Of a DNA stretch of 50,644 bases, positions 8,360-17,791 are shown piece after piece. This DNA comes from an uncultured Prevotellaceae bacterium (GTDB lineage: Bacteria > Bacteroidota > Bacteroidia > Bacteroidales > Bacteroidaceae): NCBI GenBank assembly GCA_902800585.1, contig CADCEW010000006.1:1-50644 (forward strand), given 5' to 3'. The stretch's first letter is position 1, and each line of letters opens with the position of its first letter. Made by a program: the position numbers and the translations under genes. Under the pieces are notes generated by a model. That model worked only from the letters and a program-made list of their open reading frames with translations, was not told the origin of the DNA and made no database searches.

Positions 8360-9652
8360 TTATTCCGTCACTTTTAGCCGTACCAACTCTATTTTCGTCA
8401 TGGTATTCTTGATAATCTTGAACTCAAAACGTCCAATCTTCACCACTTCGTTGAGTTTCGGAAAACTCTGATACTCATGTAAGATGAGTCCGCCAACAGT
8501 CATATAGTCATCACTCTCCGGCAAGTCAATACCAAAGAGTTCGTTGACCTTCTCGATTTCCAGACGGGCAGAGAGCAAATATTCATTCTCCCCTAACTCT
8601 TTCGCCACATATTTCGTATTGTCGTGTTCATCCTCAATATCTCCGAAAATCTCCTCTACGATATCCTCTAAGGACACCAGTCCACTGGTTCCGCCAAACT
8701 CGTCTATCACTACAGCTAGTGATTTCTTCTCTTGTAAGAAGGTATGCATCAGTTTGCTTGCCGCCATCGTCTCAGGAACGAAAGGCATCTCCCTTATCAG
8801 TTTAGAGTTGAGGGTTGAGGGTTGAGAGTTGAGAGGCTTCTGACTGTTAGCCAACTTGAAGAGGTCGGAAGAGTGGATGTAGCCGATGATATGGTCGATA
8901 TCGTCGCGATAAACCACAATCTTTGAGTGACCACTCTCCACAAAACGATTCAACAACTGCTCCATCGTACATTCTTCCATGTCCACAGCCTCTATCTCCG
9001 TACGGGGCACCATACAGTCACGCACCTTTGTCTCCGAGAAGTCAAGGGCATTATGGAATATCTTTACCTCATCTTCTATCTCATCCTCATTTGTTGCATT
9101 ATCGATACTCGACTGTACCAGATAGTCAAGGTCTACTTTCGAGAACTCTCTGTCCTGTTCCACCTTCGGAATCTTGACACCAAACAGACGTAACATTCCA
9201 CGAGACAACAAGGTAGCAAAACGGGAAACAGGATAAAGAATCACATAACACACCCATGCCGGCAAAGCAAAGAATGTCAGCATACCATTGGGATTTGCCT
9301 TGAAGATCGTCTTGGGAAGGAACTCCCCTGTAAACAGTACCACAACGGTAGACAACAACGTATCGGCAGTCACACGGATACCGTCGCTCAAACCACTGAA
9401 AAGCGTCGCGTCAAAGATACGGGCAAAGAGGATACCATACACCACCAATGCGATATTATTACCTACCAGCATCGTGCTTAGGAAGTTATTCGGATGCTGA
9501 TAGAAATATGCAATGGCACGCTGCGACCAGCCATTCTTCTCCCTTTCCATCTCTGCACGCAGACGGTTGCTCGAAATGAATGCAATCTCCATACCTGAGA
9601 AGAAGGCGGAGAAAATCATGGTGATGATAAGTCCTATGATGAGATGCGTCAT
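8360..9652 (-). CDS. CNNM/CBS-domain membrane protein (TlyC/CorC group)
   Basis: A 430-residue protein with an N-terminal CNNM membrane domain (about residues 1-170, marked by FFSGMEIAFISSNR and GEFLPKT), two CBS domains (about 200-340) and a C-terminal CorC/HlyC-type domain (DDYMTVGG). Relatives act in Mg2+ or other divalent ion transport; older annotations say hemolysin. The GldE group of gliding bacteria is related. An odd insert, NSQKPLNSQPSTLNSK at about residues 271-286, falls between the CBS domains and comes from a heptamer array at 8804-8831. The start overlaps the end of lptC by 4 bases. Confidence 0.9.
   Translation of the reverse strand: MTHLIIGLIITMIFSAFFSGMEIAFISSNRLRAEMEREKNGWSQRAIAYFYQHPNNFLSTMLVGNNIALVVYGILFARIFDATLFSGLSDGIRVTADTLLSTVVVLFTGEFLPKTIFKANPNGMLTFFALPAWVCYVILYPVSRFATLLSRGMLRLFGVKIPKVEQDREFSKVDLDYLVQSSIDNATNEDEIEDEVKIFHNALDFSETKVRDCMVPRTEIEAVDMEECTMEQLLNRFVESGHSKIVVYRDDIDHIIGYIHSSDLFKLANSQKPLNSQPSTLNSKLIREMPFVPETMAASKLMHTFLQEKKSLAVVIDEFGGTSGLVSLEDIVEEIFGDIEDEHDNTKYVAKELGENEYLLSARLEIEKVNELFGIDLPESDDYMTVGGLILHEYQSFPKLNEVVKIGRFEFKIIKNTMTKIELVRLKVTE
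8804..8831. repeat. Four tandem heptamers inside the CNNM gene
   Basis: Four units AGAGTTG, AGGGTTG, AGGGTTG, AGAGTTG run on the plus strand. They encode the low-complexity insert between the two CBS domains of the leftward CNNM protein. Confidence 0.85.
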
Positions 9653-10335
9653 GGCTGCACTGTTCTTGTTGTTGCCTTATGTTTCACGGCTGCCCGACGG
9701 ATTGGCTGTTCCTGCTTCGCCGTATCGGCAGCGTTCTTGTTCTTCTCATTATCCTTGGGCTTTTCCTCTTCCTCTGGGTCTATGTCAGACGATTGGAACG
9801 AGCCAGTACTGTTCGTTACCACATAATGATGCATCTGCTCGTCACTACGGAAATAAGTACCTTCCAACTCACGCTCCGGGGTTACCACACGAGAATACTT
9901 ATAGGAATAGAACTCATGGTTGATACCGTCCCAGAAGAGTTCCTCACTGCGGAACACTACTCCATTGAGATTACGGATACGGACTCTGCCACGAAGTTCC
10001 CATAATTTCTTTTGGTCGTAATACCATGCCGTATCAGCAAAGATATAACCCTCGATATGGAATTTCTCATCAAACTGTTCCAAGAAGATACCACGCTCGA
10101 AAGTCCAACGGGTAGGCTGCTTGATGGTATTCACATCCCATCGCTCTGTAACGATACGGTATTTGATAACACCTGAGTCGGAGACAAGCGTATTGACTCC
10201 ATAGGTCGTCATCATCGACACGGAGTCACGATCATGAATGGCTGGTGCCGTATGCTCCTTAGGCTGTTCACACGCAACCACCAAAAGCCAAAAGCCAACA
10301 GCCAAAAGCCAAAAGCGAATTAATCGACCTTCCAT
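9649..10335 (-). CDS. lptC: LPS export protein LptC (lipoprotein-like)
   Basis: A 228-residue protein. An LptC beta-jellyroll core runs from about residue 40 to 165 (typical strands in DSGVIKYRIVTERWDV, IFLEQFDE, ADTAWYYDQKKLWELRGRV). LptC bridges LptBFG in the inner membrane to LptA during LPS transport. The N-terminus ends in a lipobox-like VVAC with Cys22, so this copy may be lipid-anchored rather than carrying the usual single membrane helix. Residues 7-18 of the signal are encoded by a 7-base tandem repeat. The charged C-terminal tail (about residues 180-228) is low complexity. It overlaps the upstream outer-membrane gene by 16 bases. Confidence 0.88.
   Translation of the reverse strand: MEGRLIRFWLLAVGFWLLVVACEQPKEHTAPAIHDRDSVSMMTTYGVNTLVSDSGVIKYRIVTERWDVNTIKQPTRWTFERGIFLEQFDEKFHIEGYIFADTAWYYDQKKLWELRGRVRIRNLNGVVFRSEELFWDGINHEFYSYKYSRVVTPERELEGTYFRSDEQMHHYVVTNSTGSFQSSDIDPEEEEKPKDNEKNKNAADTAKQEQPIRRAAVKHKATTRTVQP
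10281..10315. repeat. Five tandem heptamers coding the LptC signal peptide
   Basis: Five units of CCAAAAG (third copy CCAACAG) run gap-free. Read on the minus strand they encode the hydrophobic core of the LptC signal sequence, which repeats itself as FWLLAVG then FWLLVV. Confidence 0.92.
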
Positions 10336-11603
10336 TTAGCAAACCAGCGTTCATTGAAGGTCAAGCCTATCGTCACACGGAAGGTGTTATCCGTTATCAG
10401 ATTCTTTGCCGACTGGTTGACCCACTGAAGACTGACATTCAGCACAGAACGGTTGTTCCAGGCATTTACCAACGGAATGCCGAAACCAGCACTTACCGTC
10501 AGTTCCTTCGGTCCGTCCAGTCCATGTATTTTATAATAAGGTGTAGCATATGATGCACCTACACGATAATGCAAACGCTTGAAGAAACCACGGGCAATCG
10601 GATTAGGATTAGGAATCCAGTCAGCACCGACAGTCACTTTATGGCGGTTTTTATAGAAGCCACTCATCAGTTCATACTGACCTGTGGCTTGATTCGTCAT
10701 CGGATAGTCTACGGCACCCCAACGCTGGAAGTTATAGTCGGCACCGATTGTCAGTGAGTTTTTGTGCTTGATGGTAAAACCTCCACCAATCGTAAGTGGG
10801 ATGGCAAGTGCATTAGAAATTGTCGTCGTATCGGATTCCGCTGTACCCACATTCAAAATAGACATCTGCGCATCAGCCCCTAACTTATGTCCTAAACCGA
10901 CAGTAGCACCTACCGTCAACACATCATTCTTGGAGATACGATGCTGATACTGCATACCGAAGTCTAGTTTGTAACTGCTGACTTCAGCCTCATATTCCTT
11001 GGTCAAAGCATTGATATCGTCATCAGTACTGCTGAACGACATAATGGAACGGTCGTAACTGCCCCAGAAATATGACACATTGGCACCCAAAGAGAATCCT
11101 TTGAACAGTTCAAAACCCAGACCGAGATATACCTGACGCAGTCCACCCTCACCATCATAGGTCGTTGAAGCCTCTAAAGAGGAGTCTACGACTTTCTCCT
11201 TCGTCGTATATTCATAGCCGATATTCGAATATGGAATGATGCCGATACTGACGCCGAACTTCGGGAAAATACGGAACAAAGCAGCAGCATACTCGAAATT
11301 AGCAGTCTTGGCATTGATAGCCGAACCACCTTCCTTGAAATGCGTAAACTGTCCCGATACGGCTGCATCGAAGATCATACTTAACGAGTCAACGGCAGAG
11401 TAAGAGGCAGGATTCTGCATGTTTACCTGCGCACCGTTACGGAAACCCTGGAACAGACCACTCATACCACGGTTAAATGTCTGTGACTGATCTGACAGGA
11501 TACCTAAGCCATACTGACTATATGGAGATGTTGTACCGCTCTGAGCCATCATCGACAAGGTGCCGAAGCCCAGCAGAAGGCTACTAAAAAGAAGTTTCTT
11601 CAT
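10320..11603 (-). CDS. Outer-membrane beta-barrel protein, FadL/PorV-like
   Basis: A 427-residue protein with a signal peptide ending near MMAQ. Alternating amphipathic strands run throughout, with a short N-terminal SPYSQYGLG motif and a final strand TFRVTIGLTFNERWF. This pattern fits the Bacteroidetes outer-membrane proteins distantly related to FadL transporters. Its cargo is unknown. It heads the cluster OMP-lptC-CNNM-ppiD. In related genomes as I remember them, a coaX gene and a TPR gene often sit in this cluster; neither is present here. Confidence 0.8.
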   Translation of the reverse strand: MKKLLFSSLLLGFGTLSMMAQSGTTSPYSQYGLGILSDQSQTFNRGMSGLFQGFRNGAQVNMQNPASYSAVDSLSMIFDAAVSGQFTHFKEGGSAINAKTANFEYAAALFRIFPKFGVSIGIIPYSNIGYEYTTKEKVVDSSLEASTTYDGEGGLRQVYLGLGFELFKGFSLGANVSYFWGSYDRSIMSFSSTDDDINALTKEYEAEVSSYKLDFGMQYQHRISKNDVLTVGATVGLGHKLGADAQMSILNVGTAESDTTTISNALAIPLTIGGGFTIKHKNSLTIGADYNFQRWGAVDYPMTNQATGQYELMSGFYKNRHKVTVGADWIPNPNPIARGFFKRLHYRVGASYATPYYKIHGLDGPKELTVSAGFGIPLVNAWNNRSVLNVSLQWVNQSAKNLITDNTFRVTIGLTFNERWFAKWKVD

Positions 11604-11636
11604 CCTATTTTTGGTTTATCTTTCAAAATTCGACTG

Positions 11637-11644
11637 CAAAATTA
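11637..11644 (-). promoter_or_regulatory. -7 box of the OMP-lptC cluster
   Basis: TAATTTTG on the minus strand, followed by CAG, stands 33 bases before the outer-membrane gene start, in the divergent gap with the DUF4105 gene. Confidence 0.65.
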
Positions 11645-11689
11645 TTGAAAAAAAACGAAATAACCGAACGTTAAGTGGAAAATATAGGT

Positions 11690-11697
11690 TAATTTTG
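11690..11697 (+). promoter_or_regulatory. -7 box just before the DUF4105 gene
   Basis: TAATTTTG followed by CATC ends only 4 bases before the GTG start at 11702. If used, transcription would begin at or within a few bases of the start codon, giving a leaderless or nearly leaderless mRNA. Confidence 0.5.
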
Positions 11698-11701
11698 CAT
11701 C

Positions 11702-12916
11702 GTGAAACATTTAGAAATTATTTTTAATGCGCTGAAAGGTTGTTTTATCACCCTGTTTCTGGCTACCGTAACACCGATGGCAGCCCAACAGGACTCCCTT
11801 CGAATGGATTCGGTAGAAATCAGTCTACTCACCTGTCAGCCGCATGATGAGGTATATAGTCTGTACGGACATACGGCTATCCGTTACCACGATTTACGCA
11901 AGGATGGTATCGATATCGCCTTCAATTATGGTATCTTCGACTTCAAGAAGTCTTTTTTCGTTCTCCGCTTCGTCTTCGGACTCACTGATTATGAGTTGGG
12001 AGCCTATTCTTATCGCTTCTTCCAAGAGGAATACCGCCGCTTTGGCAGTATGGTGACAGAACAGGTACTCAACCTGACTGACGAGGAGAAAGCAGTATTA
12101 CAACAGGCTCTTGCCGTCAACATGAAGAGTGAGAACCGTGTTTACCGCTACAACTACTTCTATAATAACTGTACCACGAAGGCACGGGATATCATTGAGA
12201 AGTGTATCACTGGTAAGATAGAATATGAGTCGCGCGACGACTATGCACCCACCTTCCGTGAGATGGTGCATGAGATGACACGTGACAATCCGTGGGCGCG
12301 ATTCGGCAATGATCTGCTGTTGGGTATCAAGGCCGACAGTAAGACCACGATGCGCCAACAGGAGTTCCTGCCCTATAATCTGATGTATGACTTCGATCAT
12401 GCGCAGATATATCTCTATGGACAATACCGTCCGTTGGTAAAGGAACGCCGTATAGCAGTACCTGCTGGTGTACGGATGGTAAAGTCAGAAATCCCTCTTA
12501 CACCCCTGGAGTGTATGGTTATCCTGTTAGGCATCGGACTGATACTCTTCCTCATTGAGTGGAAGAAACAAAAAGCCTTTGTCGTATGGGATGTGTTACT
12601 AATGCTCATCACAGGTATCATCGGCATCGTACTCTTCCTCATGCTGTTCTCTCAGCATCCGACAGTCAGTCTGAACCTGCAGTTTATCCTGCTGAACCCA
12701 TTGTCCTTGTTCTTCTTGTGGCAGGTCCTCAATAGTAAACGGACACGTTATTGGCACATCACCGCCGTGTTATGTGTCCTGTTCTTGATAGGCGGTCTCT
12801 TCCAGTCGTATGCCGAGGGCATCTGGAGTTTGGCATTATGTTTGCTATTACAGTCAATACTTCACCTGAAAGTGAAAAACGAAAAGTCAAAAGTGAAAAG
12901 AAATAATGAGAAATAG
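11702..12916 (+). CDS. DUF4105 (Lnb N-terminal-like) membrane-associated protein
   Basis: A 404-residue protein. After a signal peptide (to about residue 28, PMAAQQ) comes a periplasmic DUF4105 domain with its hallmarks: SLYGHTAIRYHD near residue 55, FNYGIFDF, and NNCTTKARD near residue 155. The His, Asn and Cys of these blocks look like a papain/NlpC-type catalytic set, which is inference. Residues about 258-390 hold four or five transmembrane helices. The start is GTG at 11702; the next in-frame ATG would cut away the signal peptide. The last residues (about 389-398) come from a heptamer array. It overlaps the following gene by 11 bases. Confidence 0.85.
   Translation: MKHLEIIFNALKGCFITLFLATVTPMAAQQDSLRMDSVEISLLTCQPHDEVYSLYGHTAIRYHDLRKDGIDIAFNYGIFDFKKSFFVLRFVFGLTDYELGAYSYRFFQEEYRRFGSMVTEQVLNLTDEEKAVLQQALAVNMKSENRVYRYNYFYNNCTTKARDIIEKCITGKIEYESRDDYAPTFREMVHEMTRDNPWARFGNDLLLGIKADSKTTMRQQEFLPYNLMYDFDHAQIYLYGQYRPLVKERRIAVPAGVRMVKSEIPLTPLECMVILLGIGLILFLIEWKKQKAFVVWDVLLMLITGIIGIVLFLMLFSQHPTVSLNLQFILLNPLSLFFLWQVLNSKRTRYWHITAVLCVLFLIGGLFQSYAEGIWSLALCLLLQSILHLKVKNEKSKVKRNNEK
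12868..12895. repeat. Four heptamers at the DUF4105 C-terminus
   Basis: Units GAAAGTG, AAAAACG, AAAAGTC, AAAAGTG run gap-free and encode a Lys/Asn-rich tail. The array ends 10 bases before the start codon of the next gene. Confidence 0.75.
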
Positions 12917-14279
12917 ATACCTCTATATTACCCTCCTGTCTATCTTTGGTTTCCATGCAGAAACCTATGCGCAGGCGATTGCACAGGCTCCACGCTTAGT
13001 GGTAAGCATCACCATCGATCAGTTGCGCACAGACTATCTGGACATATATGCCCCACTCTATGGCGAGGAGGGACTGAGGAAACTGCTGACAGAAGGAAAG
13101 GTTTTTACGAACGGAGCGTATAACTTCACACCCGTCGACCGTGCTTCTGCCATCGCTTCACTCTATACAGGTACTGTTCCTTATTATCACGGGATCACTG
13201 CCTACGAGTGGTTAGACAAAGAGACGCTGAGACCACAGAACTGTGTGAGAGACCAGAAGATAGGCTATTCGCCGCAGTTCTTAGGAACCTCTACCCTCAG
13301 TGATGAGTTGAAGATGGCAACCAACGGTCTGGCAAAGGTCTTTGCTTTTGCTCCTACCCCCGACGCTGCCATCTTGTCGGCTGGACATGCTGCCGATGGT
13401 GCTGCGTGGATTGACAACGGCAAATGGCATACGACGACCTATTATCGTCCCCTGAACCTCTGGCTGAGCGGTTTTACACGGTTGTATCAGTCCGTGGCAG
13501 ATGTCAACCAGGATGTGACCAATGCCGCCCTTCAGTGTGTGGAACAGAACAGTATCGGCAATGATGACAAGACCGACCTGTTGAGCCTGACCTATGAGGC
13601 AGGTACACAAATGGAGTCGTATATAGAACTCGACCGTACCATCTCGGTATTGTTAAGGGGGATTGAACGACAGGTCGGCAGAGACCGTGTCCTGTTTGTC
13701 ATCACTGGTACGACAAGTCGTGAAGAAGAGGAGGAAGGCAACCAGGAGCGTTACCGTATTCCGACAGGTACTTTCTACATCAACCGTACTGCCAACCTCC
13801 TGAACATGTACTTGGGAGCTGTCTATGGTTCTGCCAAATATGTGGAGTTCTGTCATAAGAACCATATCTATTTCAACCATCAACTGCTCCGTCAGAAGAA
13901 TATTCAAATAGGTGAGATTTCCAGTCGCTCACAAGAGTTTCTTTTGCAAATCTCTGGTGTTCGTAACGTGTACACCGCCAGTCAGTTACTGACAAGCGAT
14001 AGTTATTTACTTGAAAGCATACGTAACGGCTTCAACGTAGAGAAATGCGGCGACTTAATCGTCGATATTGCACCTGGTTGGAAACTCATTAACGAGGATA
14101 CTTCAGAGAAGTCGACATCCCGTTCGGCACATGTTCCCTTCCCTATCATTATCTATGGAGCGGGAACGAAAGCAGAACGCATACAGACACCTGTCACCGT
14201 CGACCGTATAGCACCTGCCATTGCACGTGCCATCCGCATCCGTGCCCCGAATGCTTGTTCGGCTGAGCCACTTTTTTAG
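12906..14279 (+). CDS. Alkaline-phosphatase-fold protein, apparently inactive
   Basis: A 457-residue secreted protein (signal peptide to about residue 22) of the PafA-like alkaline phosphatase / type I phosphodiesterase group. The opening metal-site strand VVSITIDQL with Asp38 and the block NFTP...SLYTGTVP are recognisable. The nucleophile position just before SLYTG is Ala84 where active members have Thr. The second-metal block expected as a STDY..GH motif is missing after DLLSLTYEAG. The TADHG block reads TGTTS. Only a late His (SAHVPF) remains. I infer a pseudoenzyme with a binding or structural role. It is probably co-transcribed with the DUF4105 gene; secA downstream has its own promoter. 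Confidence 0.8.
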   Translation: MRNRYLYITLLSIFGFHAETYAQAIAQAPRLVVSITIDQLRTDYLDIYAPLYGEEGLRKLLTEGKVFTNGAYNFTPVDRASAIASLYTGTVPYYHGITAYEWLDKETLRPQNCVRDQKIGYSPQFLGTSTLSDELKMATNGLAKVFAFAPTPDAAILSAGHAADGAAWIDNGKWHTTTYYRPLNLWLSGFTRLYQSVADVNQDVTNAALQCVEQNSIGNDDKTDLLSLTYEAGTQMESYIELDRTISVLLRGIERQVGRDRVLFVITGTTSREEEEEGNQERYRIPTGTFYINRTANLLNMYLGAVYGSAKYVEFCHKNHIYFNHQLLRQKNIQIGEISSRSQEFLLQISGVRNVYTASQLLTSDSYLLESIRNGFNVEKCGDLIVDIAPGWKLINEDTSEKSTSRSAHVPFPIIIYGAGTKAERIQTPVTVDRIAPAIARAIRIRAPNACSAEPLF

Positions 14280-14306
14280 AAGTAAAAAGGTAAAAAAGTA
14301 AAAAGG
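14280..14306. repeat. Three tandem 8-mers after the phosphatase-fold gene
   Basis: AAGTAAAA, AGGTAAAA, AAGTAAAA, then AGG. The array starts directly after the stop codon and ends about 27 bases before the secA -7 box. Confidence 0.7.
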
Positions 14307-14332
14307 CCAGCGAAAGTACGGAAAATATTTCG

Positions 14333-14340
14333 TACCTTTG
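14333..14340 (+). promoter_or_regulatory. -7 box of secA
   Basis: TACCTTTG is an exact -7 consensus 43 bases before the secA ATG. The sequence 14311-14340 is a loose inverted repeat around it (GAAAGTACG and CGTACCTTT). No TTTG is seen at -33. Confidence 0.65.
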
Positions 14341-14383
14341 TCCCCGTTTTATAATTAATAAGGTATAAAAGAAAATTAAAGAT

Positions 14384-17300
14384 ATGAATTTTACAAAACT
14401 ATTAACATCATTATTCGGCAACAAGTCTACCCGTGACATGAAACTCATTCAACCACTGGTAGAGAAAGTGAAAGCCGTATATCCTGAGATTCAGCAACTC
14501 GACAACGACCAGTTGCGACAGCGTTCCAAGGCGATTCAGCAACAGGTGCAGGAGTCGGCAAAGGCACAGAAAGAAGAGATAGAGCGTCTGAAAGGCACTA
14601 TCGAGGACACCCCTATCGACGAGCGTGCAGAGATCTTCGCACAGATAGACAAGTTGGAAAAGGAAGCCTTGGATATCTATGAGGAGGCCTTGAACGAAGT
14701 GATGCCTGAGGTCTTCAGCATTGTCAAGGAGACGGCTCGCCGCTTTGCCGAGAATGAGGAGACCATCGTTACCGCTACCGACTTCGACCGTGAGTTGGCT
14801 GGTGACCCGAAGAAGGACTTCATCACCATCGATGGCGACAAGGCTATCTATCACAACCATTGGACTGCCGGCGGTAATGACCTGAAATGGGAGATGGTAC
14901 ACTATGACGTGCAGCTCTTCGGTGGTGTCGTACTGCATCAGGGTAAGATTGCTGAGATGGCGACGGGTGAAGGTAAGACGCTGGTAGCTACCCTTCCTGT
15001 CTTCCTGAATGCACTGACAGGTAACGGTGTTCACGTCGTGACCGTCAACGACTACCTCGCCAAGCGTGACTCTGAGTGGATGGGACCGTTGTATATGTTC
15101 CATGGACTCTCCGTCGACTGTATCGACAAGCACCAGCCTAACTCTGAGGCACGCCGTAAGGCTTATCAGTGTGATATCACCTTCGGTACCAATAATGAGT
15201 TCGGTTTCGACTACCTGCGTGACAATATGGCCATCTCGCCACAGGACCTCGTACAGCGCGCCCATAACTACGCCATCGTCGACGAGGTCGACTCTGTGTT
15301 GATTGATGATGCCCGTACCCCGTTGATTATCTCTGGTCCTGTTCCCAAAGGCGACGACCAGATGTTTGAGGAGTACCAGCCACTGGTCGAGAAACTCGTC
15401 GGTGTACAGCGTCAGTTGGCTACGCAGTATCTCGCCGAGGCGAAACAGAAGATTGCCGAAGGACGTGAGAAGAACGATAAGAAATTGGAGGAGGAAGGTT
15501 TCCTGGCACTCTTCCGTTCCCATAAGTCTCTGCCAAAGAACAAACCCCTCATCAAGTTCCTCTCGGAAGAGGGTATCAAGTCGGGTATGCAGAACACGGA
15601 GAATACGTATATGGAGAACAACAACCGCCGTATGCCCGAGGCCATCGAGCCACTGTATTTCGTGGTGGATGAGAAGTTGAACTCCTGCGACCTGACCGAT
15701 AAAGGTACGGCTTGGCTAGCCAAACAGGTGAACGATGCCGAACTCTTCGTGTTGCCCGATATCACCAGTCAGTTGTCTGCACTGGAGGCCGATACATCTA
15801 TCAGTAACGAGGAGCGTCTGAATAAGAAAGACGAGTTGCTCAACCACTATGCCGTACAGAGTGAGCGTGTACATACCCTCCAGCAGTTGTTGAAAGCCTA
15901 TACGATGTTCAACAAGGACGACGAGTACGTGGTCATCGACGGTGAAGTAAAGATTGTCGACGAACAGACGGGCCGTATCATGGAAGGCCGCCGTTGGTCT
16001 GACGGACTCCATCAGGCTGTCGAGGCCAAGGAGCATGTGAAGGTAGAGGCTGCTACGCAGACTTTTGCTACCATCACCCTGCAGAACTATTTCCGTATGT
16101 ACCATAAGTTGGCAGGTATGACAGGTACCGCCATCACGGAGGCTGGTGAGTTGTGGGACATCTATAAACTCGATGTTGTGGAGATTCCTACCAACCGTCC
16201 CGTCATCCGTGACGACCAGGACGACCGTGTCTATAAGACTGCCCGTGAGAAATACCGTGCCGTCATTGAGGAGGTGGTTCGCCTGCGTAAGGCTGGACGC
16301 CCGACGCTGATTGGTACGACGTCTGTCGAGATATCCGAGTTACTCAGTCGTATGCTTGATATGTACGTAAACCCGGAGACGGGTAAGCGTGAGGGTATCC
16401 CCCATCAGGTGCTGAATGCGAAGTTACACCAGAAGGAGGCTGACATTGTGGCACTCGCCGGTCAGTCGACCAATGGACTCGGTGCCGTCACCATCGCCAC
16501 CAACATGGCCGGTCGTGGTACCGATATCAAGTTGTCACCAGAGGTAAAAGAGGCTGGCGGTCTTGCCATCATCGGTACAGAGCGTCATGAGTCTCGTCGT
16601 GTCGACCGCCAGTTACGTGGTCGTTCCGGTCGTCAGGGTGACCCGGGTAGTTCACTGTTCTTCGTTTCTCTGGAAGATAAACTGATGCGTCTGTTCGGTT
16701 CCGAGCGTATCGCTAACGTCATGGACCGTCTCGGCTTCAAGGAAGGCGAGATGATTGAGAGTCCGATGATCAGCCGACAGATTGAGCGTGCCCAGAAGAA
16801 GGTCGAGGAGAATAATTTCGGTATCCGTAAGCGTCTGTTGGAGTACGATGACGTGATGAACAAGCAGCGTACCGTCATCTATGAGAAACGCCGTCACGCC
16901 CTCATGGGTGAGCGCATCGGTATGGATATCTCGAATATGATGTGGGACCGCGTGGTGAATATCATCGAGAATAACGACTACGAGGGTTGCAAGGAGGAGT
17001 TCCTGCATATCTTCGCGATGGAGGTGCCTTTCACCGACGAGCAGTTCTTCAACGAACAGCGCGAACAGTTGGAGGAGGATGCCTTCCAGCAGGTCATGGA
17101 GACCTTCAACCGTAAGACGGAGCACATCCGTGAGGTGGCTCAGCCTATCATCAAACAGGTTTACGAGAATCAGGGTCACATGTATGAGCGCATCATGGTA
17201 CCCCTGACCGACGGACGTAAGATGTATAACATCGCCTGCAACCTCAAAGAGGCCTATGAGAGCGAGAGCAAGTCTATCGTGAAGGAGTTCGAGAAACAGA

Positions 17301-17755
17301 TGCTGCTGCATATCATCGACGAGTCATGGAAGGAGAACCTCCGTGAACTCGACGAGTTGCGCCACTCCGTACAGAACGCCAGTTACGAGCAAAAAGACCC
17401 GTTGCTGATCTTCAAACTCGAGAGTGCGAAGGTGTGGGACACGATGATTAATGAGATGAATAACCGCATCGTTTCCATCCTCATGCGTGGTGCCATTCCT
17501 GAGATGCAACAGGGCGATGTCCGCGAGGCGGCTCCCGAGCAGCGCACCCAGCGCAACCAATACACCGAGAGCAAACAGAGCCTGTCACAAGAACAGATGT
17601 CTGACCCGAATCAGGCTGCTGCCGCTGCCCAGGACACCCGTGCCCAGCAGCCCCGCACTCCGATTGTCAAGGAGAAACTGCCTGGACGTAACGACCCCTG
17701 TCCCTGCGGCTCTGGCAAGAAGTTCAAGCACTGCCACGGCAAAGGCTTAGTATAA
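14384..17755 (+). CDS. secA: Preprotein translocase ATPase SecA
   Basis: SecA drives unfolded preproteins through SecYEG. The 1123 residues exceed the E. coli protein (901) because of insertions usual in Bacteroidetes. Visible are Walker A GEGKT near residue 195, [14 protein letters not shown] near residue 300, the helicase block NMAGRGTDI, the arginine motif [14 protein letters not shown], and the scaffold and two-helix-finger region. A low-complexity Gln/Ala-rich linker leads to the C-terminal zinc motif [16 protein letters not shown] that binds SecB or ribosomes. The start MNFTKLL fits the family and follows a consensus -7 box. Confidence 0.98.
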   Translation: MNFTKLLTSLFGNKSTRDMKLIQPLVEKVKAVYPEIQQLDNDQLRQRSKAIQQQVQESAKAQKEEIERLKGTIEDTPIDERAEIFAQIDKLEKEALDIYEEALNEVMPEVFSIVKETARRFAENEETIVTATDFDRELAGDPKKDFITIDGDKAIYHNHWTAGGNDLKWEMVHYDVQLFGGVVLHQGKIAEMATGEGKTLVATLPVFLNALTGNGVHVVTVNDYLAKRDSEWMGPLYMFHGLSVDCIDKHQPNSEARRKAYQCDITFGTNNEFGFDYLRDNMAISPQDLVQRAHNYAIVDEVDSVLIDDARTPLIISGPVPKGDDQMFEEYQPLVEKLVGVQRQLATQYLAEAKQKIAEGREKNDKKLEEEGFLALFRSHKSLPKNKPLIKFLSEEGIKSGMQNTENTYMENNNRRMPEAIEPLYFVVDEKLNSCDLTDKGTAWLAKQVNDAELFVLPDITSQLSALEADTSISNEERLNKKDELLNHYAVQSERVHTLQQLLKAYTMFNKDDEYVVIDGEVKIVDEQTGRIMEGRRWSDGLHQAVEAKEHVKVEAATQTFATITLQNYFRMYHKLAGMTGTAITEAGELWDIYKLDVVEIPTNRPVIRDDQDDRVYKTAREKYRAVIEEVVRLRKAGRPTLIGTTSVEISELLSRMLDMYVNPETGKREGIPHQVLNAKLHQKEADIVALAGQSTNGLGAVTIATNMAGRGTDIKLSPEVKEAGGLAIIGTERHESRRVDRQLRGRSGRQGDPGSSLFFVSLEDKLMRLFGSERIANVMDRLGFKEGEMIESPMISRQIERAQKKVEENNFGIRKRLLEYDDVMNKQRTVIYEKRRHALMGERIGMDISNMMWDRVVNIIENNDYEGCKEEFLHIFAMEVPFTDEQFFNEQREQLEEDAFQQVMETFNRKTEHIREVAQPIIKQVYENQGHMYERIMVPLTDGRKMYNIACNLKEAYESESKSIVKEFEKQMLLHIIDESWKENLRELDELRHSVQNASYEQKDPLLIFKLESAKVWDTMINEMNNRIVSILMRGAIPEMQQGDVREAAPEQRTQRNQYTESKQSLSQEQMSDPNQAAAAAQDTRAQQPRTPIVKEKLPGRNDPCPCGSGKKFKHCHGKGLV

Positions 17756-17756
17756 A

Positions 17757-17791
17757 CTAGTTCAACTAGATAATCTAGAAACCCTAGAATT
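17757..17791. repeat. CTAG every nine bases between secA and the ABC ATPase
   Basis: CTAG occurs at 17757, 17766, 17775 and 17784, each exactly 9 bases apart. It fills the gap between the secA stop and the next start codon. The five bases between cores vary. Confidence 0.85.

Noticed and set aside
14411-15523. Leftward 370-codon open frame inside secA
   Set aside because: It lies wholly antisense to conserved SecA sequence. The composition (Leu, Val, His rich) is what reversed GC-biased codons give, and there is no promoter or family resemblance.
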